Origin: JAOZTV01 sp965371805
GTDB lineage: Bacteria > Acidobacteriota > Aminicenantia > UBA2199
Length of the DNA stretch: 39,858 nt
Reading direction: 5' to 3'
NCBI GenBank assembly: GCA_965371805.1
Contig: CBDUZW010000050.1
Location: 1 to 39,858, forward strand
Part shown: piece after piece, positions 27,276 to 34,988 of the stretch
Position numbering within the stretch: the first letter of the stretch is position 1
Layout: every line of letters starts with the position of its first letter
Notes under the pieces: generated by a model
What the model was told of the DNA's origin: nothing
Databases searched by the model: none
What the model saw: only the letters and a program-made list of their open reading frames with translations
Translations under genes and position numbers: made by a program

Positions 27276-27541
27276 AAGCCTCAAAATGTTTTAATACATG
27301 TATATGTATAAAAAAACTGGTCTTGCAACTTTTTTCACCCTATTAAAGCGACTGCACCCTGAATTTCCGGCAGATGCAGCCAATATTATAAAGTTTTTTA
27401 TACCTGATTTAAAGAAATATTCAATTAAGGGTCACAAAATCTTCTTTTTGGTGTATAATATATAATACTATTCGTAAAAACTGAGCAACTCATTTATGAA
27501 ACCTTATTTTAAGGGATAAAAAATTAGAAGGCTATATTTTG
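27276..27541. other. Intergenic stretch before the ABC-F gene, doubtful small ORF
   Basis: Contains one plus-strand frame of 55 codons (ATG 27298 to TAA 27465, with alternative ATG 27304) encoding a basic, hydrophobic peptide (KRLHPEFPADAANIIKFF in the middle). It has no ribosome site and no recognisable family, so I do not call it a gene. Otherwise nothing is seen; the ABC-F promoter must lie toward the right end. Confidence 0.35.
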
Positions 27542-27573
27542 AAAGGAGAATGTTATACATTAGTTTTGTATAA
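27542..27573 (+). promoter_or_regulatory. Possible leader mini-ORF upstream of the ABC-F gene
   Basis: The only good ribosome-site sequence before the ABC-F gene, AAAGGAG (27542-27548), sits not at that gene's ATG but at an ATG (27550) opening a seven-codon frame, MLYISFV-stop, ending at 27573, nine bases before the ABC-F start and in the same frame. The one-base gap between GGAG and ATG is unusually short, which weakens the case. Confidence 0.3.
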
Positions 27574-27582
27574 GTAAAAAAA

Positions 27583-29196
27583 ATGATTACAACAACAAAT
27601 ATTTCTCTCCGGTTTGGAGATCAAAAGTTATTTGAAGAAGTTAACTTAAAATTTACTCCAGGCAATTGCTATGGGGTAATAGGTGCAAATGGAGCAGGGA
27701 AGTCTACTCTATTGAAAATTATATCAGGCGAAGTTGAGGCTACTAAAGGTGATGTATTTATTCCATCTGGTGAGCGTCTTGTCGTTCTTAAACAGGATCA
27801 CTTTGAATTTGATGAGTATAATGTTCTGGATACAGTAATAATGGGTCATACCCGTCTTTACAGTATCATGCAGGAAAAAGATGCTCTCTATGAAAAGGAA
27901 GACTTTTCAGAAAAAGACGGGATACTTGTATCAGAACTTGAAGGCGAATTTGCAGAGCTGGATGGTTGGGAAGCTGAAACGAATGCAGAAAAATTGCTTA
28001 TGGGACTTGGTATTACTAAAGATATTCACACAAAGATGATGAAGGATTTAGAAGGTGGCGATAAAGTAAAGGTACTTTTAGCGCAAGCTCTTTTTGGAAA
28101 TCCTGCAAACCTTCTACTGGATGAACCAACAAACCATTTAGATTTTAGAGCAATATCCTGGTTGGAAGAGTTTTTAATTAATTATCAAAACACTTTAATA
28201 GTCGTATCACATGACCGTCACTTCTTAAATAAAGTATGTACACACATGGTAGATATAGATTTTGGAAAAGTCAAAATGACTGTAGGAAACTATAATTTCT
28301 GGTATGAATCAAGCCAACTGGCTCTTAAACTAATGAACGATCAAAACAAAAAAAAAGAGGAGAAAATTAAAGACCTTCAAAACTTTATTGCTCGTTTTAG
28401 TTCCAATGCTTCTAAAGCAAAACAGGCAACCTCTCGTAAGAAAACACTTGATAAGATCAGTTTAGATGATATCGTTCCATCCACAAGACGATATCCATTT
28501 GTCGGTTTCAAACCAGATCGTGTAGCTGGTAAAGAAATTTTGTCTGTTGAGCATCTAAGTAAAACTATTGATGGTGAAAAGATATTAAATGATGTATCCT
28601 TTACAGTTAATAAAGGTGATAAAATTGTATTTCTATCACGTAATGCTCTTGCAAGAACTGTATTCCTGCAGATACTAATGGGTGAAATTGAACCCGATGA
28701 AGGAGCATTTAGATGGGGAGTTACAACCACTCAGGGTTATTTACCAAAAGACAACTCAAATTACTTTGAAGATGCTGGTTTAAACCTTGTAGAGTGGTTG
28801 CGTCAATATTCGGTAGATCAAGACCAGACATTTCTTCGTGGTTTCTTAGGAAAAATGCTTTTTTCAGGTGAAGAAGCATTAAAGAATAATACTGTTTTAT
28901 CAGGTGGAGAAAAAGTCCGTTGTATGTTCTCAAAACTAATGCTCTCAGGTGCAAATGTAATACTATTAGATGAACCGACAAATCACCTGGACTTAGAGTC
29001 GATACATTCAGTAAATAACGGTTTAATAGCATTTACAGGAACAATGTTGTTTACATCTCATGACCATAAATTTATTGATACCATTGCAACAAGAGTTATA
29101 GAGCTGACACCAACAGGAATCTATGATAATGAGATTAACTTCGACGAGTTCTATGAAGATAAAACAATACAAAAACGAATAGATCAAATGTACTAA
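27583..29196 (+). CDS. ABC-F family ATPase (YbiT/EttA-like), one ATP site degenerate
   Basis: 537-residue soluble protein with two ATP-binding domains, expected to act at the ribosome E site. Domain 1 has Walker A GANGAGKST and LLLDEPTNHLD, but the signature is LEGGDK. Domain 2 has signature LSGGEKVR and ILLDEPTNHLD, but its Walker A reads LSRNALART, with Arg in place of the catalytic Lys. In ABC dimers these two altered elements face each other in one composite site, while the other site is intact. Related proteins with NxxAKT-type Walker A are known in Bacteroidota and Firmicutes. The ATG at 27583 is forced by an in-frame stop at 27571-27573 and has no adjacent ribosome site. It ends just before a bidirectional hairpin. 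Confidence 0.92.
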   Translation: MITTTNISLRFGDQKLFEEVNLKFTPGNCYGVIGANGAGKSTLLKIISGEVEATKGDVFIPSGERLVVLKQDHFEFDEYNVLDTVIMGHTRLYSIMQEKDALYEKEDFSEKDGILVSELEGEFAELDGWEAETNAEKLLMGLGITKDIHTKMMKDLEGGDKVKVLLAQALFGNPANLLLDEPTNHLDFRAISWLEEFLINYQNTLIVVSHDRHFLNKVCTHMVDIDFGKVKMTVGNYNFWYESSQLALKLMNDQNKKKEEKIKDLQNFIARFSSNASKAKQATSRKKTLDKISLDDIVPSTRRYPFVGFKPDRVAGKEILSVEHLSKTIDGEKILNDVSFTVNKGDKIVFLSRNALARTVFLQILMGEIEPDEGAFRWGVTTTQGYLPKDNSNYFEDAGLNLVEWLRQYSVDQDQTFLRGFLGKMLFSGEEALKNNTVLSGGEKVRCMFSKLMLSGANVILLDEPTNHLDLESIHSVNNGLIAFTGTMLFTSHDHKFIDTIATRVIELTPTGIYDNEINFDEFYEDKTIQKRIDQMY

Positions 29197-29250
29197 ATAT
29201 TGTATGTGTTCAATTAAATGCTTACTTATAAAACAACAAAGTAAGTAATA

Positions 29251-29270
29251 AAGGGGCATTTCTGCCCCTT
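29251..29270. terminator. Bidirectional hairpin between ABC-F and PepF genes
   Basis: AAGGGGCA (29251-29258) and TGCCCCTT (29263-29270) form a perfect 8-bp stem with a TTTC loop between convergent genes. The flanks are A/T-rich on both sides. Confidence 0.75.
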
Positions 29271-29279
29271 CAATTATAT

Positions 29280-31208
29280 TTAAATCTTATTCTTTCTTTT
29301 AAGCCTTTTAACTATTTTTTCCATTTCATTAATTAGAGATTCAAAACGCTTGAATGCAGCTTCAAATGGTACATCTGTAGAGATATCTACTCCAGCTAGT
29401 TTAAGTGTGTCCAGTGCATAACGGCTTCCACCTGTTTTTAAGAATGTCAGATATTTATCTTTACCTTTTTTGCTTTTTAAGACCATTTCAGACAATGCAG
29501 TTGAGGCAATCATACCTGTACTGTAAGTATATACATAATAGTTCATGAAAAAATGTGGAATACTGGCCCATTCGTTTTGAAAGTAATCTGCAATTTCACA
29601 GACTTTCTTGTCATGACCATAATAAAAACGGGCAAGTTCCAAATATTTTTTATTCAACCAGTCAGCGGTCAATGTCTTTCCTGATTCTACATGACGGTGC
29701 ATGGCTAACTCAAACTCCGCAAACTGGGCCTGCCGGTAGACAGTACCTTTGATCTGCTGGAAATACTGATCAAGAAGAAAGAGTTTGAACAGGTCATCTT
29801 TCTCATTCTTAAGCAAATGAGTCATCAGAAGATTTTCATTAAAGGTGGATGCAATTTCAGCCAGGAATGAAGAATAGTCTGCCATAGAAAAGGGTTGGGT
29901 TTTACTGGAAAAATATGAGTGCATTGCATGTCCCAGTTCATGAGTTAATGTAGATAAATTATTATAGGAACCATCATAATTCATCTTAATAAACGGATGA
30001 ACTCCATAAATACCACCAGAATACGCTCCGGTTTGCTTGTTTTTATTTGGATAACGGTCTATCCAGCGGTTGTCAAAGGCAAGATGCAATCCCTTCGCAT
30101 ACTCTTTACCCATCACTTTCATGGATTTTAAAATGATTTTCTCTGCTTCCTTATAGGTATACTGTTTGTCTACGCTCTTTACCGAAGAGGCATACATATC
30201 TTCATATTTGAAAACATCAAGTCCCAGAAGTTCCTTTTTTAATTTGATGTACCGGTGCAGGGGGTCAAGATTTTCTCGAACCTGTTTTATCAGGTTATGA
30301 TAAACTTTAGGATCTATATTATTTCCAAATAAACTGGCCTGAAGTGTATTTTTATATTTAAATACCTTAGCACCGAATAAATGCTGTTTCATGGCACCAT
30401 CAAACAGTACAGCAAAGGTATTCTCGAATTTTTTATGGTTTTTCCAAAAAGCCTTAAACACTATTATCCGGTCTTTCCTGTTCTTGGAAGCCCGGTATTT
30501 CACATAATTTGCATAGTTCAATATGATCTTTTTACCATCAGACAGGGTTATCTCCGGTGTAGGCAGGTCTACATTATTAAGAATTCCAGAAGCCTTAGAA
30601 GTTGAACCAGAAAATAAACCAGTCAGTGACACTATCTTCTGCTGATCTGTAGGCAGCACATGGTCCTTCGTCCTCAATACCTGCTCAATACTAAAGGCAT
30701 GTGGTTTTAAATTAGGTTCCTCTTTCACATAGGATTGAAATTTTTCTTTGCCCAATTTCAAAATGTCAGTGTTCATAAAGGAAAGTTGTGCACCAAACTT
30801 GACAAACAGCATCTGCATCCCACCTTTCATCCGCTGATATTTGTTATTACTTAAATCTCCATCACTCAGGAGGCTGGAATAATAAAAAAGCTTAATTCCC
30901 TGCTTCTGGATATCTTCCAAAAGCTGCAGGAGCGTAAGCATTTTCTTTGCCGATGTAGTCCAGTCTTTGGCCATTGGAGCGATCTTCTTTGTCAACTCCA
31001 TAACAAGAGTTTTCTCTTTGTTCCAGGCTTCTTCATTTGCAAAAAGGTCTTCTACACGCCATGTATATTGCACAGGAATGTCCTTACGCTCTGTCACAGA
31101 ATAATCAGGCACCGTGCTCTTTTCAGCATTCCCGGTCCCCGCCACTAAAGTTGAACTGAGTGTCATAATAACTAATAGTATTATTAGTAAAAACTTTTTC
31201 AAAATCAT
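29280..31208 (-). CDS. pepF: Exported oligoendopeptidase F (M3 family)
   Basis: 642-residue zinc metallopeptidase that cleaves oligopeptides. The metal motif is THELGHAMH (H423, E424, H427) with the third ligand in FLAEIASTFNENLL about 28 residues later; GAYSGGIYGVHPFIKMNY precedes it as in PepF. Unlike ordinary cytoplasmic PepF it has a signal peptide (MILKKFLLIILLVIMTLSST), so it should act outside the inner membrane. The frame extends 22 codons further upstream, but ATG 31206-31208 sits behind AAAGGAG and gives a clean signal peptide, so it is the start. It is divergent from the alpha/beta hydrolase gene across about 260 bases. Confidence 0.95.
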   Translation of the reverse strand: MILKKFLLIILLVIMTLSSTLVAGTGNAEKSTVPDYSVTERKDIPVQYTWRVEDLFANEEAWNKEKTLVMELTKKIAPMAKDWTTSAKKMLTLLQLLEDIQKQGIKLFYYSSLLSDGDLSNNKYQRMKGGMQMLFVKFGAQLSFMNTDILKLGKEKFQSYVKEEPNLKPHAFSIEQVLRTKDHVLPTDQQKIVSLTGLFSGSTSKASGILNNVDLPTPEITLSDGKKIILNYANYVKYRASKNRKDRIIVFKAFWKNHKKFENTFAVLFDGAMKQHLFGAKVFKYKNTLQASLFGNNIDPKVYHNLIKQVRENLDPLHRYIKLKKELLGLDVFKYEDMYASSVKSVDKQYTYKEAEKIILKSMKVMGKEYAKGLHLAFDNRWIDRYPNKNKQTGAYSGGIYGVHPFIKMNYDGSYNNLSTLTHELGHAMHSYFSSKTQPFSMADYSSFLAEIASTFNENLLMTHLLKNEKDDLFKLFLLDQYFQQIKGTVYRQAQFAEFELAMHRHVESGKTLTADWLNKKYLELARFYYGHDKKVCEIADYFQNEWASIPHFFMNYYVYTYSTGMIASTALSEMVLKSKKGKDKYLTFLKTGGSRYALDTLKLAGVDISTDVPFEAAFKRFESLINEMEKIVKRLKRKNKI

Positions 31209-31468
31209 AATTTGTCTCCTTTGTATTTTATTTTCACATAAGTTTAATAAGCACTTACGTATAATTATAGTCAATCAGGCACATTTTTTCAAGACCAATC
31301 AATCAATTTTAACTTGTAATTCACATAAAACATGGTAATGTAAGCCTATGAATATCAGAATAGATATCAGTTTGAATCTTAAATATTTTCTGTCAACATA
31401 TTCAACTATTACAATTACAGACCATTTTTGTTATCTTTACTTCTACTCTCTCTTCAAAAGAACTATAA

Positions 31469-32371
31469 ATGAATAAAAAATACCGTCGATTATTTAAAAA
31501 AAAAAGGTTATGGTTGATCTTTTTATTTCTCTTCATTTTTACTGGACTAAATATCTACAATATCTACGTTGAAAATTCAATTTGTCAGGAAGAAAAAGAT
31601 TTGAAACAGGACAATCAATTGTTTTTTGAATATGACCATCCGGGCAATCCACCTGCAATTCTTTTACTTCACGGCTATGGCGGTTCACCATTAGATATGA
31701 TGCCGCTAATCGAAGTTCTAAAAACCAAAGGATATGCATTTCGGATGATTACACTTCCAGGACATGGCAGCTCCCCAAAAGATCTAAAGAAAACGAAAAC
31801 ACAGGATTGGTTGAAAAAAGTATATTCGTCTTATGACGAATTGAAAAAAAAATATTCTAAAGTTTCTTTAATTGGTTTTTCAATGGGAGGAGCTCTTGCT
31901 GCGACTATTGCCGCTGAGAAAGAAATAAGCAAATTAGTACTAATAAGTCCTTATTTTCAAGTCAGGAAACAATGGTTTTATGTTTTAAGTCCGTCGACCT
32001 GGTCAAGTCTAATAAGTAAAACAGTCCCATTTGTAAAAAAGCTTAAAATCGGTCAAATTAATAACCCGAATGGATTAAAAAAATATAATGCCTATAAACA
32101 TATACCATCAACAATAGAAGAACTGCAAAAAATTGGAAATCTTGCCAGGGAAAAAAGTAAGTCCATCAACTGTGACACTCTATGGATTCATTCGGCCGGG
32201 GACAAAGTAGCAGATTTTAAGATAAGCCATGAAATGTTCCAGGAGATTCCTGCCAAACATAAGTTCTTCATTAAATATACAAGGAGTAATCACATCATTT
32301 TATATGATTATGATGGTCCAGATGCTATAAAGAAAATAATTTCATTTTTAGAGACCACCAGGCATAAATAA
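31469..32371 (+). CDS. Membrane-anchored alpha/beta hydrolase (esterase/lipase-like)
   Basis: 300 residues. A basic N-terminus and a hydrophobic helix (about residues 13-32) suggest an inner-membrane anchor with an extracytoplasmic domain. The hydrolase fold follows: LLLHGYGGSP (oxyanion region), LPGHGSSP, nucleophile elbow IGFSMGGALA, Asp in HSAGDKVAD and His in RSNHIIL. This matches carboxylesterase or monoacylglycerol lipase types; the substrate is not predictable. The start is the first ATG, with only a weak ribosome site. It stands alone between divergent PepF and a convergent bicupin gene. Confidence 0.87.
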   Translation: MNKKYRRLFKKKRLWLIFLFLFIFTGLNIYNIYVENSICQEEKDLKQDNQLFFEYDHPGNPPAILLLHGYGGSPLDMMPLIEVLKTKGYAFRMITLPGHGSSPKDLKKTKTQDWLKKVYSSYDELKKKYSKVSLIGFSMGGALAATIAAEKEISKLVLISPYFQVRKQWFYVLSPSTWSSLISKTVPFVKKLKIGQINNPNGLKKYNAYKHIPSTIEELQKIGNLAREKSKSINCDTLWIHSAGDKVADFKISHEMFQEIPAKHKFFIKYTRSNHIILYDYDGPDAIKKIISFLETTRHK

Positions 32372-32544
32372 AAAAAATCTTATACTTTCAGTCAAATAAA
32401 AAGTTCCTTTATTTTAAATAGAGGGTGAAACAGAGAGGATGGGATTTCAATTGCTCAAGTAAGACTATGACTCCTATAATATTGAGTTATTTTTTATATC
32501 TAACTTTTCAAATTACTTTTTGTAATTTTAGGATTTTATGTCTA

Positions 32545-33231
32545 TTATTTAAAAGCCGTTTCACAACTCTTTGATTCAAAAAATATGATTCCAGACCTGT
32601 TTTCAGAAATGGGTTTGTGATTTGTACCTTTAGTGATAGTTAACATATCCATTTCATTTAATTCTATATCCTCTGATTCGAGCATTAATTTTATAGAATT
32701 ATTCAGAATGAGAAAAAATTCATCACTATTAGGATGATTATGCATTTGATATTCACCTGTATTAATAGCAAATCTGAGATAATGATCATTTACTTCCCAA
32801 ATAAGTTCATTTTTGTGTTTTAAATCATTGGAATTATACCAGAGGTTAAAGTTTATTTTGCTAAATGTAATCAACGAAGTGTTTTTTTTAAATTTTTCTA
32901 AACCAGATTTAAAAATAGTTGAATCTACAATTTTCTCAAAGCATAAATTTACCGTTCTCTTTTTTGCAATGGTTCTATGAATAACTTTTTTGGGTACCAT
33001 TAGTGAATCCAATATTCCTAAAATAATTTTTTGTCCATCTAAAAATTGAACTTCTAATTCTCCTTCTAGTACAAAAAGCACTTCATCAGAATCATTATGA
33101 TTATGCCATTTGAAAGTTGATTTCTCATTCACTGCTAGTCGCACACAATGATCGTTTACTTCTTTGAGTATAATGTTGCTATGAGATGTCTTAAATTCCT
33201 TTTCCTTTATGCGTAAATTTATTATATCCAT
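32545..33231 (-). CDS. Two-domain cupin protein
   Basis: 228-residue cytoplasmic protein made of two tandem, similar cupin barrels. The first has KWHNHNDSDEVLFVLEGELE with ligands H43, H45, E50 and a later H85. The second has MHNHPNSDEFFLIL with H164, H166, E171 and H205. Both halves begin with EVNDH and a (V/L)R(L/F)A(V/I)N stretch, showing an internal duplication. Metal binding in both sites is likely. The function could be sugar isomerase-like, dioxygenase-like or regulatory; nothing nearby decides. The start (ATG 33231) has a weak ribosome site. Confidence 0.85.
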   Translation of the reverse strand: MDIINLRIKEKEFKTSHSNIILKEVNDHCVRLAVNEKSTFKWHNHNDSDEVLFVLEGELEVQFLDGQKIILGILDSLMVPKKVIHRTIAKKRTVNLCFEKIVDSTIFKSGLEKFKKNTSLITFSKINFNLWYNSNDLKHKNELIWEVNDHYLRFAINTGEYQMHNHPNSDEFFLILNNSIKLMLESEDIELNEMDMLTITKGTNHKPISENRSGIIFFESKSCETAFK

Positions 33232-33379
33232 TTTATTAATTATCTCTAAGCTTCATATATGAGTTATAGCCAATTGCGATGAGCTTCAGTATTAAGACAT
33301 TCAAACCTTTAAACTGCCTATAAAACTTGGATTTACTACATTCATGTCTGTTTTTTATATACATTTTTATGGATTTTTA

Positions 33380-34726
33380 CTATAGTGAATGCTTACTATT
33401 TTGTAAATTAATTTTTTTTATGACAAGATCATTGACTTTGCTCATATCCATAGATCCATCAGCTTTAAAATATCTAAGTGGCGTATTTGCGATAAAAAAA
33501 AAGATAGTATCTGATATTGCACCAGTTGTTGGTATGTCCAGAATCGGATTGTTCGCTTCTAATACTTCATGCCGAACAATTTTGGTACCAATTTTATTAA
33601 GAAAAAATCGACTGATCCGCTCCATACCATTCTGCACAGCAATCAGACTATTTTCATAATAATATAATCCATCAATTCCATATGTAGTAATCCTATCCCC
33701 TGCCGGTAATAAAAAAAATCTTTTTGATTCAATGTTAATTGAATATATCCCAACAATCCAGTCTGACATATATATGGTCTTTTCATCAGTTGATAGAGTT
33801 ATTCCATTTAGATAAACAAACTCATCTGATTTCATAAAAAGTTCCAGCTTATCATTTTTCGTGGGAATTGTATAAATTCCCCCAGAAAAGTTATCCGTTA
33901 TGTAAACGTCACCATTTTTAGTAATTACAATATCATTAAAAAGAATTCTTCTGTTACTTTCAACAGGGATAATATATTTTTTTATTAATTGTCCCGTTGT
34001 TATGTTATATTTGAAAACTCCAGCCCATTTTTGAGGATTTTTTGTTTTTTTATCTGAACGTAAATTAACATTAGAGCAGACCCATAATGTCCTGTTTTTT
34101 ATATCAACTTTCATTCCCAAAACAGTTCCAAGGCCATCCTGGTTTTCTTTTGTAAAATCCTCAATATTTCCATTTCTATCTGTTCTAATAATTTTATTTT
34201 TTTTGAGGCTGCCAAAATAGAATTTATCTCCTATCGGATCATAAGCCATACCTTCTGGAACCAGATCTTTCTCATTAATCTTAAATGCATGAGTCATATT
34301 ATGAACAGGTTTCTCCATTTCTAAAACATTTTTTAAAATAGATTTATATTCATCGGTATGTTTAAGTGCCTTAAACGCATTATCATTTTGGACGTCCAAT
34401 TCTTCACCGGGAAATTTTAATCCATAACCCAGGCCTGCAGCTTTTTTTAAAAAATCAATTGCCATTTTTGTATTGCCTTTTAATGCATTTACACGTGCAA
34501 GTTGATAATTTATTATTGGATGATTGGGTGCCATTTCATAACTTTTATTAAGATAAATCAAAGAAGTCTCATAGTCTTTCTTTTGAATAGCTTCTTTTGC
34601 CAGTTTTATATTAATGCTATACTTCTTTGAGGCTTGGATTTTTTTTAAATCCATTTTTTGTTCGCAAGACATAAAAACAATTAGAAAAATTATTATTATA
34701 CTGAATAACCTAAAATTTTCTTTCAT
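33380..34726 (-). CDS. Lipoprotein with TPR-like and SMP-30/gluconolactonase-like propeller domains
   Basis: 448 residues. A lipoprotein signal ends at FLIVFMSC, so it is anchored to a membrane. TPR-like helices follow (about residues 30-100, IQKKDYETSLIYLNKSYEMA), then a six-bladed propeller of SMP-30 type (LVPEGMAYDP, DRNGNIEDF, LFNDIVITKNGDVYITDN, YLNGITLSTDEKTIYMSD). The propeller could bind or hydrolyse lactones or serve as a binding scaffold. It is collinear with the C-terminal 430 residues of the 739-residue lipoprotein upstream, without indels in the compared parts (constant offset of 1588 bases). ATG follows GGAG. It is last in a probable operon after the larger paralogue and a tiny membrane ORF. 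Confidence 0.85.
   Translation of the reverse strand: MKENFRLFSIIIIFLIVFMSCEQKMDLKKIQASKKYSINIKLAKEAIQKKDYETSLIYLNKSYEMAPNHPIINYQLARVNALKGNTKMAIDFLKKAAGLGYGLKFPGEELDVQNDNAFKALKHTDEYKSILKNVLEMEKPVHNMTHAFKINEKDLVPEGMAYDPIGDKFYFGSLKKNKIIRTDRNGNIEDFTKENQDGLGTVLGMKVDIKNRTLWVCSNVNLRSDKKTKNPQKWAGVFKYNITTGQLIKKYIIPVESNRRILFNDIVITKNGDVYITDNFSGGIYTIPTKNDKLELFMKSDEFVYLNGITLSTDEKTIYMSDWIVGIYSINIESKRFFLLPAGDRITTYGIDGLYYYENSLIAVQNGMERISRFFLNKIGTKIVRHEVLEANNPILDIPTTGAISDTIFFFIANTPLRYFKADGSMDMSKVNDLVIKKINLQNSKHSL
33621..33729. repeat. 109-bp perfect repeat, copy 1 (within 448-residue lipoprotein gene)
   Basis: Identical base for base to 35209-35317, including third codon positions, while flanking regions of the two genes differ at many sites. 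It encodes the propeller segment DRITTYGIDGLYYYENSL and neighbours. Confidence 0.92.
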
Positions 34727-34753
34727 ACCCTTTCTCCATTTTTTAGCTTTATT

Positions 34754-34943
34754 TTATTTTGATTCTTTATATTTGTCAGCAAATTTTACATTTTTGTGCA
34801 TAAGATAGTTCACCAGTTCTTTTTTTTCCCCTTTGATTTTCCTGCAATGTTTTATGGAAATCAAAATAAATCAATACAATTCCTATAATCAGGATCAGAC
34901 GGAACCACTTAATATGTCTTTTATAACAATCTCTAATATTCAT
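34754..34943 (-). CDS. Small single-helix membrane ORF, possibly frameshifted at an A8 tract
   Basis: Starts with ATG at 34941-34943 behind AGGAG, 45 bases after the 739-residue lipoprotein stop. It encodes MNIRDCYKRHIKWF followed by a hydrophobic helix (LILIIGIVLIYFDF). As sequenced, the frame ends at TGA 34776 (55 residues, ending CKIC). At G4A8 (34820-34831) a one-base shift would continue with KELVNYLMHKNVKFADKYKE to TAA at 34754, a more protein-like tail of the kind expected for a 62-residue membrane protein. Good ribosome site and operon position support a real gene. Whether the A8 reflects a mutation, an error or programmed slippage is open. The family is not recognised. Confidence 0.6.
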
Positions 34944-34988
34944 AACTCTCCTGTTTTATAATATTAACTTATTTCATAATAAATGAGT

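Noticed and set aside
27298..27465. 55-codon ORF between the broken methylase and the ABC-F gene
   Set aside because: No ribosome site, no family resemblance and unremarkable composition; not enough to call a gene.
25010..27582. tRNA-Arg as an integration site with an att duplication
   Set aside because: I looked for a second copy of the tRNA 3' end in the downstream pocket and saw none; no integrase gene is present.
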